DNA of 62,988 bases from Clostridium sp. (GCF_016650035.1 NZ_JAENWM010000014.1:1-62988), one strand, 5' to 3'; counted from the stretch's first letter, positions 48,557-57,602 are shown. Numbers and translations are program-made. Notes: generated from the letters alone by a model not told the origin.

Positions 48557-48853
48557 ATGAACATTTCTTTTGATGATAGTACTAAAAAAGCTTTAAGTAA
48601 ACAACTTTTACAAAAAAATAAATCTTCGGTTAGATTACTTATAAAAGGTTTTGGTTGAGGAGGCCCAATATTAGGTGTTGTTCTGGATGAACAACAAGAT
48701 GATGATATTTTAGAATCAGTAAGCGGAATAAACTTTATAGTAGATAAGGAGTCTTCTTTTGTTTTTGAAGACACAAAAATCATGTATGTAAAAAGTATTT
48801 TTGGAGAATCCTTTAAAGTCTTGACTTCAGGTACTTCAGAAAGTTCTTGTTAA
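48557..48853 (+). CDS. HesB-like selenoprotein (in-frame UGA = selenocysteine)
   Basis: Reading from ATG 48557 (SD AGGAGG, 7 bases upstream) the frame meets TGA at 48656-48658, codon 34. It then continues uninterrupted to TAA 48851, giving 98 aa. The UGA falls in the motif GFG-U-GGP, exactly where HesB/IscA-like proteins have GxGCGGP, and is followed by the family pattern LGVVLDEQQ...GINFIVDK. A SECIS-like hairpin follows the UGA. HesB-like selenoproteins are an established family related to A-type Fe-S scaffold proteins. C98 is the only cysteine. Function is not established; a redox or persulfide role is inferred from the operator. Confidence 0.88.
48677..48695 (+). promoter_or_regulatory. 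Bacterial SECIS element
   Basis: GTTGTTC-TGGAT-GAACAAC is a perfect 7-bp hairpin with a GG-containing 5-base loop. The loop lies about 25 bases after the UGA, inside the coding region, the spacing expected for SelB-dependent selenocysteine insertion. Confidence 0.8.
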
Positions 48854-48895
48854 AAAAAGATACTAAAATTTATAATATGGAATAGACATAAAAAA

Positions 48896-48920
48896 GATCA
48901 CTATTTTTATAATAGTGATC
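48896..48920. terminator. Bidirectional terminator
   Basis: GATCACTAT and ATAGTGATC pair around TTTTTAT with A5 before and a C-interrupted T-run after. It lies between the selenoprotein gene and the convergent DUF1836 gene. Confidence 0.85.
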
Positions 48921-48925
48921 CTTTT

Positions 48926-49516
48926 CTAATTTTCATAATCACGTACAATTTTTTGAACTAATTTTTTTATGGCACTTGCTTGAGACACTAATGTCATTAC
49001 TACCAAAAATAATTCTATTCTTTCCTTATCTGCTTCTTTTAAATCTAATACATCAATTATTTTTTGTAATTTTGATTTATCATAAACCTCTTTATTTACA
49101 AAATCATCAAAGCTTTCTTTTTGTATATCCGAAAAAATTTTATATGACTTTTCCCATGGAATAATATCATCGTCTCTATCATTGATTTCATTAAAGGCCA
49201 ACCTAAAAACTTTTTTAATTTCTTCAGATGTAAGTATTGGCCTCATATAACTAAGTAAGACCAATTGTGCTAGATGCAATTTTGTATATCCTCTTTTTTT
49301 GCTATCCTCTGGCTTTGATATAACCTCACTTTTTATATAATTTTGTACTATATTATTAGTGTAATTGTCAGAGTCAAATCTATCGTTTAAGTAATCAATA
49401 ACTTGAGACAAAAATAAATCATACTGCGGTAATTCCTCATATGGAATTATGCTGTTTTCTGATATTTCTTTTGCCAGCAAACTTATATTTTCTAAAACAG
49501 ATTTAGTTTTGTCCAT
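48926..49516 (-). CDS. DUF1836-family protein
   Basis: A 196-aa soluble helical protein. LPQYDLFLSQVIDYLNDRF at about residues 28-46 and GYTKLHLAQLVLLSYMRPIL at about 85-104 are the family marks. DUF1836 proteins are predicted MerR-like HTH regulators of unknown target. It is a single gene, convergent with the selenoprotein. Confidence 0.8.
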   Translation of the reverse strand: MDKTKSVLENISLLAKEISENSIIPYEELPQYDLFLSQVIDYLNDRFDSDNYTNNIVQNYIKSEVISKPEDSKKRGYTKLHLAQLVLLSYMRPILTSEEIKKVFRLAFNEINDRDDDIIPWEKSYKIFSDIQKESFDDFVNKEVYDKSKLQKIIDVLDLKEADKERIELFLVVMTLVSQASAIKKLVQKIVRDYEN

Positions 49517-49908
49517 AGTGTATCACCTTCCATTAATTAATATTTTAAATAAAATACTTTATATCCTTATTATAAGGTACATATAAACCTATTACAAGTT
49601 ATTTCCGACATTCTTCTATTGTTTTAATTTTTTTAAACTGTAGCAATAAATGCTTTTTTCTATAATCCAAAAATCAAATTTAATATTGTAGAATATCCAA
49701 ATCAAAAGTACAACCCTTCGACATTTATTTTTATACAATCCCATAAAATAGCTATTTTATTTTTTAGGCAATTCTATGATTTAAAAGTAATTTATATGCT
49801 GATTTCAACGGGTTTAGTTATCTTTTTTATAATTATATATTAAATTTATAATGTTAATATTATCAGTAAAATTTAGTATTTGAAATTTTGCATTTTTATA
49901 AAAAGATG
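49517..49908. other. Long AT-rich intergenic region
   Basis: The gap between the divergent DUF1836 and abrB genes is 556 bp. Apart from the abrB promoter at its right end and a long leader, I see no gene, RNA or repeat in it. Confidence 0.6.
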
Positions 49909-49937
49909 TTGACATTTGTATTATATGGTAGTATATT
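49909..49937 (+). promoter_or_regulatory. abrB promoter
   Basis: TTGACA (49909-49914) and TATATT (49932-49937) with a 17-base spacer. The implied leader is about 130 nt. Confidence 0.65.
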
Positions 49938-50072
49938 AAATAAAGATGGAATTAAATATTAATTTTGTAATATTAACTTAATTAATCTATAATAAAGTTT
50001 TACTTAAATGTAATTTTTATAAATATTTTAATACTAATATGTCGAAAATTGTTATCCTAAGGAGGATTTATT

Positions 50073-50321
50073 ATGAAATCAACAGGCGTTGTAAGAAGAG
50101 TAGATGAACTTGGAAGAATCGTTATCCCAATAGAACTTAGAAGAAACTTAGAAATTGCAGAAAAAGATGCTTTAGAAATTTATGTTGATGGTGAAATGAT
50201 TGTACTTAAAAAATATCAACCAGCTTGTATTTTTTGTGGAGAGGTTAAAGACGTAGTTAACTACAGAGGTAAGAACATATGTACTCCATGTCTAGACCAT
50301 CTTAAACAAGAAAAATTTTAA
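50073..50321 (+). CDS. abrB: AbrB-family transition-state regulator
   Basis: An 82-aa DNA-binding swapped-hairpin protein. The opening MKSTGVVRRVDELGRIVIP and LRRNLEI segment is the AbrB/SpoVT signature. The C-terminal ~30 residues carry two CxxC pairs (CIFCGE and CTPC), a possible zinc-binding tail. It should act as a dimer or tetramer governing transition-state genes. SD AAGGAGG precedes ATG 50073. The position between the rsmI cluster and metG region matches B. subtilis abrB. Confidence 0.93.
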   Translation: MKSTGVVRRVDELGRIVIPIELRRNLEIAEKDALEIYVDGEMIVLKKYQPACIFCGEVKDVVNYRGKNICTPCLDHLKQEKF

Positions 50322-50338
50322 TAAGAATCAAATAAAAA

Positions 50339-50370
50339 AAAGGGAATCCTATAATTATAGGATTCCCTTT
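50339..50370 (+). terminator. abrB terminator
   Basis: AAAGGGAATCCTATAA and TTATAGGATTCCCTTT form a perfect 16-bp stem followed by T-residues. It may also serve the convergent NlpC/P60 gene. Confidence 0.95.
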
Positions 50371-50448
50371 TTTTGCTTATGAAAAAATACATTATTATAA
50401 TTTACCCCAAAAAAAAAGGCTATAAAATATAGCCTGTCCATATTAAAA

Positions 50449-51546
50449 TTATCTAACTCTTCTTGCACTAAGGTAATCACTTCTTGTAAGTGCAGATATT
50501 TTAACTACATCACCAGTATGAGGTGCATGAATATACGAGTTATTACCTACATATATCCCCACATGATGTGGTGTACCTGTTCCAAAGAAAACTAAATCTC
50601 CTGGCTGTAAATTGTCTCTTGATACATATGACCCTTGTGTAATCTGTGTGTATGTAGTACGAGTTAACGAAATTCCAAAATGCCTAAATACATATACCGT
50701 AAAACCAGAACAATCAAAAGAATTAGGACCATTCGCACCCCAAACATAAGGTGTCCCTAAAAAATTAGTAGCATAAGCAACTATCGCATTAGAGCTAATT
50801 GATGTTGCCCCTCTAGATACAGAATAATTAGGTGCACTATCTCTTATCTGTTGTATTTGCTTCATAGTAGCATTTACTGTAGCCTGAGCATCAGTAATTT
50901 TACCAGAGTATAATTGTTCTTGCTTATTAGCTTCTGCAATTAATTTAGTTTGTGCTTCCCTTTTTTCTTTAAGGCTTACTATTTTCTTCTCATTTTCAGC
51001 TTTTAATTCTACCAGATTAATCTTTTCAGTTTCAAGTGCAGCTTTTTGATTTACAATTTTTATCTTTTCATTGTTTAATTTTGCGATGACTTTATTATCA
51101 TATTCTACTATTTTTTTGATGTTATCCACTCTTGACATAAGGTCTTCTATTCCCTTAGAGTCCAATAGTATTTCTAAATAGCTATCCGCACCATTCATAT
51201 ACATAGTTCGCACTCTTTTATTAAATAAGTCTTCTTCTTCTTTAATATTCTCTTCTGCAACTTGTATATCTTTTATTGTTTTTACTATCTTTTTCTCAGT
51301 TTCCCCAATTTTAATTTTTGTATTATCCACTTCTATGTAAAGCATTTCCATATCGTGATCTAGTTTTTCAATTGAATTTTCTATATCTTGAACATTATTT
51401 TGTGCTTGCTTATATGCATTATTTTGCATTTCAAGTTGAGTCTTTTGACTTTTTAGTTGATCTGATAATGGATCTGCCATTACCTGCATACTTATTGTAG
51501 TAGCTAGTCCAATTGTTACTATCAATGATATTATTTTATTACGCAT
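50449..51546 (-). CDS. Secreted coiled-coil NlpC/P60 peptidoglycan hydrolase
   Basis: A 365-aa exported protein with a signal peptide (about 1-24, ending MADP). A long coiled coil of about 200 residues as in PcsB/CwlO-type hydrolases is followed by a C-terminal NlpC/P60 domain with FDCSGFTVYVF (Cys), HHVGIYVGN (His) and YIHAPHTG. It cleaves D-Glu-diamino-acid bonds; in CwlO-type enzymes the coiled coil interacts with FtsEX. ATG 51546 follows GGGGGG by eight bases. Confidence 0.94.
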   Translation of the reverse strand: MRNKIISLIVTIGLATTISMQVMADPLSDQLKSQKTQLEMQNNAYKQAQNNVQDIENSIEKLDHDMEMLYIEVDNTKIKIGETEKKIVKTIKDIQVAEENIKEEEDLFNKRVRTMYMNGADSYLEILLDSKGIEDLMSRVDNIKKIVEYDNKVIAKLNNEKIKIVNQKAALETEKINLVELKAENEKKIVSLKEKREAQTKLIAEANKQEQLYSGKITDAQATVNATMKQIQQIRDSAPNYSVSRGATSISSNAIVAYATNFLGTPYVWGANGPNSFDCSGFTVYVFRHFGISLTRTTYTQITQGSYVSRDNLQPGDLVFFGTGTPHHVGIYVGNNSYIHAPHTGDVVKISALTRSDYLSARRVR

Positions 51547-51759
51547 TAGAAATACCCCCCGAATCAAAAAATATATGTAATTTAAACATTTTTAAATCAA
51601 CGTTTTTATTATACCACTACTTTATAGCAAATCTCAATGAAAAACATAAGAAAACTTGTAAACTTTTTAGATATATTATGTTTTTTTACACAAATTACCA
51701 TAAACTTTACTGTTATTGTATTTATAGGATAATTTATTACCAATAATACTAAAAAATTG

Positions 51760-52602
51760 TTAAATGTTTAATGAGTGCTTATATATTTCTGATTTAGGCA
51801 TATGTCTATCCTTTGCAACCTTTTTCATTGCATCCTTTTTATTTATTCCTTCATCCATATATTTTTGAATATGTTCCTGTATCGTCATCATGTCCCACTT
51901 AGCTTTTTCATCTTTATCTATAGCTTCCTTACTTTTACCTGCAATTACCAATACATATTCTCCCCTTGGAGAGTTCTTTTTATAGTATTCTATAGCTTCT
52001 TCTAAAGTAAGCCTAATTATTTCTTCATACAACTTTGTAAGTTCTCTACACATGGATATTTTCCTGTTACCAACATTTTCATATAAAAATTCTAAAGTAT
52101 TTAAAAGTCTATGTGGCGCCTCGTAGAAAATTAGTGTTTCACTCCTATCTAACAAATCATCAATAATAGGCTTTCTTTCTTTGTTTTCCCTAGGTAAAAA
52201 TCCTCTAAATATAAATTTTGTAGTATCCATTCCTGAATACACAAGCGCAGTAGTAATAGCTGTGGCTCCAGGTAGCACTACGAATTCTATATTCTGTTCT
52301 ATACACTTTGCGACTATTACACTTCCAGGATCTGATATTCCCGGTGAACCCGCATCACTAATTATAGCTATGTTTTTACCTTCTTTTACCTGATTAATTA
52401 TATTTTCACTTTTCCCTTGTTCATTATGCATATGATAACTTATAAGAGTTTTTTTTATATTAAAATGATTTAAGAGTTTTAAACTTTGTCTTGTGTCTTC
52501 TGCTGCTATTAGATCTACATTTTGTAATACTTCTAATGCCCTCAGTGTAATATCCTTTAAATTCCCTATTGGAGTTGGTACTAAGTATAATTTTCCTGCC
52601 AT
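51760..52602 (-). CDS. rsmI: 16S rRNA 2'-O-ribose C1402 methyltransferase
   Basis: RsmI modifies the P-site decoding nucleotide C1402. The 280-aa protein starts AGKLYLVPTPIGNLKDIT and has AAEDTRQS, SDAGSPGISDPG and FYEAPHRL, the tetrapyrrole-methylase-fold signature of the family. ATG 52602 follows AAGGATG. The order trmN6-rsmI matches B. subtilis yabB-yabC. Confidence 0.97.
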   Translation of the reverse strand: MAGKLYLVPTPIGNLKDITLRALEVLQNVDLIAAEDTRQSLKLLNHFNIKKTLISYHMHNEQGKSENIINQVKEGKNIAIISDAGSPGISDPGSVIVAKCIEQNIEFVVLPGATAITTALVYSGMDTTKFIFRGFLPRENKERKPIIDDLLDRSETLIFYEAPHRLLNTLEFLYENVGNRKISMCRELTKLYEEIIRLTLEEAIEYYKKNSPRGEYVLVIAGKSKEAIDKDEKAKWDMMTIQEHIQKYMDEGINKKDAMKKVAKDRHMPKSEIYKHSLNI

Positions 52603-52661
52603 TATTATCATCCTTTACTGTAATATTTGCATTTATCCCTCTAGCTTTAGGTTAATTACCA

Positions 52662-53405
52662 TTAAATTCCATTCGAATTATACATTTCAACAATTTCCTG
52701 AGTATAACTACCATCTTCATTGTGAACATATAGCGGTGGCTCCCACTTTAAAAAAGTTCCTCCATCCCTTTGCCCCTCAACGAGTACAATATTAGGCGCC
52801 TTATTTACACTAGGATGCACCATTCTTATACGTTTAGGTTCAATTCTATGTTTCCTCATAGTGCATAAAATATCAACTAATCTGTCTGGTCTATGTACCA
52901 TATATAGCCGTCCATTATCCTTAAGTAAAATTCTACATGAAATAATCACATCTTCTAATGTGCACAGAATCTCATGTCTTGCTATAGCATTCTTATCATT
53001 TAAATTTATTAATCCTGAATTACGAAGTTTATAGGGGGGATTAACTGTAACAATATCCACTTTAGGAATCTTTTTAATAAGTTCTATATCCTTTAGATCT
53101 CCGTTTATAAATTTAATCCTATGCTCCAATTTATTATACTGAATCGAACGATTTGCCATATCTACAAATTCTTGTTGAATTTCCACACCAATTATATCAC
53201 TTGCATATGTTTTACCTGCTAATATAAAAGGTATTATACCCGTACCAGTACATAAATCAACAATTTTAGCATTTTTTCTTACTTTTGCAAAATTAGCCAG
53301 CAGTACAGCATCCACACCAAACCTAAAAGCATTTTTTTTTTGAATAACATGAATTCCCTTTATATTAAGATCATCTAAAGTTTCATTGTCTCTTAAAAAA
53401 TTCAT
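52662..53405 (-). CDS. trmN6: tRNA1(Val) adenine-37 N6-methyltransferase-like (TrmN6/YabB)
   Basis: A 247-aa SAM-dependent methyltransferase. It has motif I VDLCTGTGIIP and the base-methylase motif NPPY in VTVNPPYKL. The opening RFGVDAVLLANF is typical of TrmN6/YabB. ATG 53405 is chosen for GGAAGGAG six bases upstream; the longer frame has no SD. Confidence 0.9.
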   Translation of the reverse strand: MNFLRDNETLDDLNIKGIHVIQKKNAFRFGVDAVLLANFAKVRKNAKIVDLCTGTGIIPFILAGKTYASDIIGVEIQQEFVDMANRSIQYNKLEHRIKFINGDLKDIELIKKIPKVDIVTVNPPYKLRNSGLINLNDKNAIARHEILCTLEDVIISCRILLKDNGRLYMVHRPDRLVDILCTMRKHRIEPKRIRMVHPSVNKAPNIVLVEGQRDGGTFLKWEPPLYVHNEDGSYTQEIVEMYNSNGI

Positions 53406-53603
53406 TGCACCGCTCCTTCCTATGAACTTTACGTCTACTATATACATAACAATAAAAGAAGTATACCTTAATTTTTATTACAAAATCAATAGAATCACTA
53501 AAATGTTTTTTTTATAAACAATAAATACATGATAAAAATACTATTAGCAAACACTTATGAATATATATTAACTATAAAATAATTGATTGTAATGAGGTTT
53601 AAA

Positions 53604-54260
53604 ATGGAATTAATATTATATCCTTTTAAAAATATAGTTTTTAATAAAAGTTCTGTATTACTAGACGCATCTTTCCTACTAAGCTTAATATATGATGATG
53701 ATATTAAGCATAGTGAATGTTTATCATGCCTAAAACTACTTTCTGAGCGAAGCTGCGAATATTATATAAGCAGTATGGTGTTTGCAGAAGTTTTAAACCA
53801 AATACTTTATAAGTTATTCATTAGTGATATTCAGTGTAGAATAACCAATACTAAACCTTATAACTCAAATGAAAATATTAGATATATTACAAATAGCTTT
53901 AGCCGACATGATACAAAAATATTGAAACAAAAGAGAGAGGACAGACTTATTCATATTCCGTATAAAAGATATTTTGATAATATTTCTAAAAATTCTTCAA
54001 AACGAAATTTATTGAAAATCTATTACAATAAGTCTGTAGAAATAATTTCAGAAGTTGAAAAGATTATAAATATTAAATATGTAAATATTTCTGAAGAGTG
54101 TATGCCCCTAGTTAAAAAAATCATGTGCGAAAACTTACTATCAGTGAATGATGCTTTTCATATGGCTACTGCCGAGTTTAACAAAATAGAATATTTACTT
54201 ACTTTGGATGGTGATTTTATTTTTGCTGAAAGTAGCAAAATGAAAATACTCAAAATTTAA
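53604..54260 (+). CDS. PIN-domain protein without partner antitoxin
   Basis: A 218-aa PIN-like ribonuclease fold. The likely metal-binding acids are in LLDASFLLSL, the MVFAEVLN stretch, SVNDAFHMATAE and TLDGDFIF. VapC toxins are about 130 aa; this one has a ~70-residue central insertion and no adjacent small antitoxin gene. ATG 53604 behind GAGG is chosen over TTG 53583. It interrupts the conserved order on the opposite strand, so it may be acquired. Confidence 0.75.
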   Translation: MELILYPFKNIVFNKSSVLLDASFLLSLIYDDDIKHSECLSCLKLLSERSCEYYISSMVFAEVLNQILYKLFISDIQCRITNTKPYNSNENIRYITNSFSRHDTKILKQKREDRLIHIPYKRYFDNISKNSSKRNLLKIYYNKSVEIISEVEKIINIKYVNISEECMPLVKKIMCENLLSVNDAFHMATAEFNKIEYLLTLDGDFIFAESSKMKILKI

Positions 54261-54276
54261 GCTTATATTATAAAAA

Positions 54277-54313
54277 AAGAAGCGTAGTTTGATTATCTCA
54301 AATTACACTTCTT
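54277..54313. terminator. Bidirectional terminator between PIN and LysM genes
   Basis: AAGAAG..TA.TTTGA and TCAAA.TA..CTTCTT arms pair imperfectly, with an A-run before and a T-rich tract after. Confidence 0.7.
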
Positions 54314-54325
54314 CTCTTATAGCTA

Positions 54326-54988
54326 TTATTTTGGAATATTAATAACGGAGCCCTCTTTAATATCATTCTCATCAGTAATTCCATTTGTTTCTTTTAAAAC
54401 TTCTATAGCCTCTTTCACACCATAAGTAGGCATAATATTTTTAGCAATCGATGTTAATGTATCTTGATTTTTTACAGTGTATTCAGTAGTTTTAGCATCC
54501 GAAACTGGAACTGTTGCTGTTTCAATCGCTTTTTCATAAGGAATTATTATTTCGTCACCTTCAGCAATTTTATAAGATTCATCCATATTATTTCTATCTT
54601 TAACAAAATTAAGAATCTCATTTATATCATGGCTAGGCATATGTGCGCTCACTATACCAAATACTGTATCATTCTTTTTAACAGTATAAATTCCAACATT
54701 AGTTTTGTCATTAATATAAACTTCATCCAATTCATTACTGTTTGCCACTTGAATATCTTCAACTTCATTTTGCATTTCATTCAAACTTATATTACTCTCA
54801 TCATTTTCATTTGCTAATGTCTGAGTATTGCTCTCAATTATTGAATTGTCTGTTTGTACTACACTTTTATCTGGCGTTTTTTCTTTTGCAGTATCATCTC
54901 CTGATCCTATAAACCTTACAGCAAAAAATACTCCTAAGATTACTATCGCTATAGTAGATATTGTAATTAATCCTTTTTTCATTCTCAT
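54326..54988 (-). CDS. Membrane-anchored LysM protein
   Basis: A 220-aa protein with an N-terminal membrane helix (ISTIAIVILGVFFAVRFI), an acidic N/E-rich linker and two LysM domains (about 122-175 and 176-220: YTVKKNDTVFGIV and YTVKNQDTLTSIA). LysM binds peptidoglycan glycans. No catalytic domain is present. ATG 54988 follows GAAAGGGG by eight bases; the longer frame is not supported. Confidence 0.88.
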   Translation of the reverse strand: MRMKKGLITISTIAIVILGVFFAVRFIGSGDDTAKEKTPDKSVVQTDNSIIESNTQTLANENDESNISLNEMQNEVEDIQVANSNELDEVYINDKTNVGIYTVKKNDTVFGIVSAHMPSHDINEILNFVKDRNNMDESYKIAEGDEIIIPYEKAIETATVPVSDAKTTEYTVKNQDTLTSIAKNIMPTYGVKEAIEVLKETNGITDENDIKEGSVINIPK

Positions 54989-55137
54989 ATTTAAAACCCC
55001 TTTCATAATTATTAGTAAATGATTTACATTTAAATTATTGACACAATTTATTAGTCTCATACATTTAATTTGAATTTAACAAAAAAATAAGGCTGCCAAC
55101 CTTATAATACAAGTTAACAGTCTTTATATATTAATTT

Positions 55138-55398
55138 TTATATTCTATTAGAATTTTCTATTTGATTTTTCACTTCTTCAACTGTCATTCCAGTGGCATC
55201 TATAATTGATGTGCTTGATATAGTATCCTGCGTCCCCATAATATTTTGATTTTCACCTGTAACAACAACTGCATCATACCTATTGAGAAAATTCCCTGCA
55301 TTTTTTTTTCTATTATCAAATTCTTTGACTGCATACCCTTCCTCAATTAAATAATTTTTAATTGGATTCAATCCCTTTTGTACCGCTACTTTCTTCAT
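55138..55398 (-). CDS. UPF0180 family protein (YkuS-like)
   Basis: An 86-aa soluble protein. It opens with a KKVAVQKGLNPIKNYL segment, then VVVTGENQNIMGTQDT and ATGMTVEEVKNQIE, the features of UPF0180/YkuS. The role is unknown. It lies in a short run of small genes below ricT. Confidence 0.88.
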   Translation of the reverse strand: MKKVAVQKGLNPIKNYLIEEGYAVKEFDNRKKNAGNFLNRYDAVVVTGENQNIMGTQDTISSTSIIDATGMTVEEVKNQIENSNRI

Positions 55399-55481
55399 GT
55401 TTTACGCCTCCTCTCGAAGTTATTATCTCCAATTTTAAGAAGCATATTCAAATAACTACTTTTATGATTACCTTAACTATA

Positions 55482-55508
55482 GAAAAAACCAGAGATTTAA
55501 TCTCTGGT
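55482..55508 (-). terminator. Terminator overlapping the 72-aa gene's stop
   Basis: ACCAGAGA and TCTCTGGT form an 8-bp stem whose loop holds the TAA stop at 55499-55497, followed by T6 on the minus strand. Confidence 0.8.
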
Positions 55509-55715
55509 CTTTTCTATAACTGTATAGCAGGCGTCTTCAATAGAATCAATTAAATTTTGAAGTGAAATAAAATAATCATCATATATTATTTCTACTTCTT
55601 TACTTTCACTGTTTATTCCACAAGCAATTACTCCTTGATTATTCGATATTGCTAAATTAACATTACTAATATCTTTTGAAGTACTCATATTGAAAATTTT
55701 TATAACCGCCTTCAT
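55497..55715 (-). CDS. Small HMA-like (ferredoxin-fold) protein lacking CxxC
   Basis: A 72-aa protein with the beta-alpha-beta-beta-alpha-beta rhythm of heavy-metal-associated domains (VNLAISNNQGVIACGI, then VEIIYDDYF and LIDSIEDACYTV). The metal-binding CxxC loop is replaced by STSK. Metal binding is therefore unlikely. It sits 10 bases after ricT and is probably in the same operon. The family assignment is tentative. Confidence 0.55.
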   Translation of the reverse strand: MKAVIKIFNMSTSKDISNVNLAISNNQGVIACGINSESKEVEIIYDDYFISLQNLIDSIEDACYTVIEKTRD

Positions 55716-55725
55716 ATTTATCCCC

Positions 55726-56637
55726 CTAGTTCTCTTTAAATAATTCTTTTATTATATATGAATCTTCGCTATTCTCAGCTAACTCTAATTTAACATCTTC
55801 AACACTAACAGGCTCTTCATAGCTTCCAGAAATCAAAGTTAAATCTTCAATTTTAACTTCCACTATTTCCTCATCCGTACCATTAAGTTCTATCTTGATT
55901 TTAACTGCTTCCTTTACAACACTATTACCAATAACTTCTGCTCTTCCATGAGGAGTATCAACTATAGACCCTACGGTAGGTAGTGTTTTTCTTATTTTTT
56001 CATATGTATCCTGTTCATAGTTTAAGCAGCACATAAGTCTACCACAAATACCTGATATTTTCGTAGGATTTAATGATAAATTTTGTTCTTTTGCCATTTT
56101 TATAGATACTGGCGCAAACTCACCTAAAAAAGTTGAACAACACATAGGCCTACCACATGGTCCAAGCCCACCAATCATTTTAGCTTCATCCCTAACTCCT
56201 ATTTGTCTAAGTTCTATTCTTGTTCTAAATACAGTTGCTAAATCTTTTACGAGTTCACGAAAATCCACTCTTCCATCCGCTGTAAAATAAAAAATAACTT
56301 TATTATTATCGAAAGTATACTCTACATCTATAAGTTTCATATCAAGTTCATGCTTATGTATCTTTTCAACACAAACTTCATAGGCTTCTTTTTCTTTTCT
56401 TTTATTTGCCGAGTCTTTTTCTGCGTCTCCATCGGTAGCCTTTCTTATGACAGATTTAAGAGGAGACACTATATTATCTTCCTTTATCTCTTTTATACCA
56501 ATAACACATTCTCCAAATTCTATTCCTCTTACTGTTTCAACAATAACCATATTGCCCTTTTGAATATTTATATCATTAGGACTAAAATAGTATATTTTAC
56601 CAGCTTTTTTAAATCGTACTCCTATTACCTTAACCAT
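55726..56637 (-). CDS. ricT: PSP1/YaaT-type stage 0 sporulation protein
   Basis: A 303-aa PSP1 C-terminal domain protein. It has YFTADGRVDFRELVKDLA, the cysteine-rich stretch GGLGPCGRPMCCSTF and CGRLMCCLNYE. In B. subtilis RicT acts with RicA and RicF in RNA-processing and phosphorelay control and binds Fe-S clusters. SD AGGAGG precedes ATG 56637, one base after the holB stop. Confidence 0.95.
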   Translation of the reverse strand: MVKVIGVRFKKAGKIYYFSPNDINIQKGNMVIVETVRGIEFGECVIGIKEIKEDNIVSPLKSVIRKATDGDAEKDSANKRKEKEAYEVCVEKIHKHELDMKLIDVEYTFDNNKVIFYFTADGRVDFRELVKDLATVFRTRIELRQIGVRDEAKMIGGLGPCGRPMCCSTFLGEFAPVSIKMAKEQNLSLNPTKISGICGRLMCCLNYEQDTYEKIRKTLPTVGSIVDTPHGRAEVIGNSVVKEAVKIKIELNGTDEEIVEVKIEDLTLISGSYEEPVSVEDVKLELAENSEDSYIIKELFKEN

Positions 56638-56638
56638 A

Positions 56639-57583
56639 TTAAACCTCCTGCATTTTAAATAGCATTACTTCAAATGTTAACCCTGGGTTAACATTTCTAT
56701 CTAAATTCTTTCTAGTATCATTTATTATATTTATAATACCATTTAATTTGTTAAATGAAAATGTATTAGCTAATTCTTTAATAGACAATATTTTATCTAT
56801 GTTAATAATTAAGTTTTCTTCTTCTATTTCTTTATATATTATAGTATCCCTAATATATGAAAGAAATGCAGTTATTATTTCCTCAAAATTTTCCTTTTGA
56901 TCAGATAATTTTTTTTCATATTTGATTAATTCCTCAGTAGTAACTTTGCTAAGTATGAGCAATATTTCCAAGGTAATATTTCTAATATTTTTGAAATTTT
57001 CATCACAAATAAATTTTTCAGCATTACCAGGTATTCCATTACTAAAAGCTATAATAACTCTTATATCCTGCACGGGTAAGTATGTATAATTTATTTTTAA
57101 AAATTCTTCCATCTCATCTACACTTAAGTTTTTTAGTTTATGTATTTGACATCTGGATTTTATTGTATCCAATATAACCTCAAGATTTTCGCATAACAAA
57201 ATTATAGTAACATTTCTAGGTGGCTCCTCAATTGTTTTTAAAAAAGCATTTTGAGCTTGTACTGTCATTTTATGAGCGTCGTAAATAATTATAACTTTTT
57301 TATAGCCCTCATAAGGTTTTTTATGGATTTCTTCGTTTAAAGTTCTTATAGAGTTTACCCCTATTGTACTCTTATTTTTTTCGATGCGCCATTCTACCAA
57401 ATCCACATATTTCCTATCTTCATTTTCTCCTAAAATATTAAGCCCTATATTTCTAGCTAATATGCTTTTACCTATTCCATCCTCTCCAACTAAAAGATGT
57501 GCATGTGATAATTTATCTAATTTTATAGATTTACTTATTTGATTTTTTATACTGTTATGACCTATTATACTTTCAAAACTCAT
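56639..57583 (-). CDS. holB: DNA polymerase III delta-prime subunit
   Basis: This is the clamp-loader subunit. The 314-aa AAA+ protein has SHAHLLVGEDGIGKSILA (Walker A), AQNAFLKTIEEPP and SRCQIHKL. The usual zinc cysteines are missing. SD GGAGGG precedes ATG 57583. It is in operon order with darA, tmk and ricT as in B. subtilis. Confidence 0.93.
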   Translation of the reverse strand: MSFESIIGHNSIKNQISKSIKLDKLSHAHLLVGEDGIGKSILARNIGLNILGENEDRKYVDLVEWRIEKNKSTIGVNSIRTLNEEIHKKPYEGYKKVIIIYDAHKMTVQAQNAFLKTIEEPPRNVTIILLCENLEVILDTIKSRCQIHKLKNLSVDEMEEFLKINYTYLPVQDIRVIIAFSNGIPGNAEKFICDENFKNIRNITLEILLILSKVTTEELIKYEKKLSDQKENFEEIITAFLSYIRDTIIYKEIEEENLIINIDKILSIKELANTFSFNKLNGIINIINDTRKNLDRNVNPGLTFEVMLFKMQEV

Positions 57584-57602
57584 TTTAGCCCTCCATGCAT
57601 AA

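Noticed and set aside
48557-48655. Selenoprotein gene as a pseudogene with a nonsense TGA
   Set aside because: The TGA falls exactly at the conserved Cys/Sec position, the frame continues with family-like sequence and a SECIS hairpin follows, so recoding explains it better.
48451-48783. 110-residue open frame on the minus strand
   Set aside because: It is antisense to the HesB selenoprotein, has no ribosome binding site and no family resemblance, and runs through the promoter and operator.
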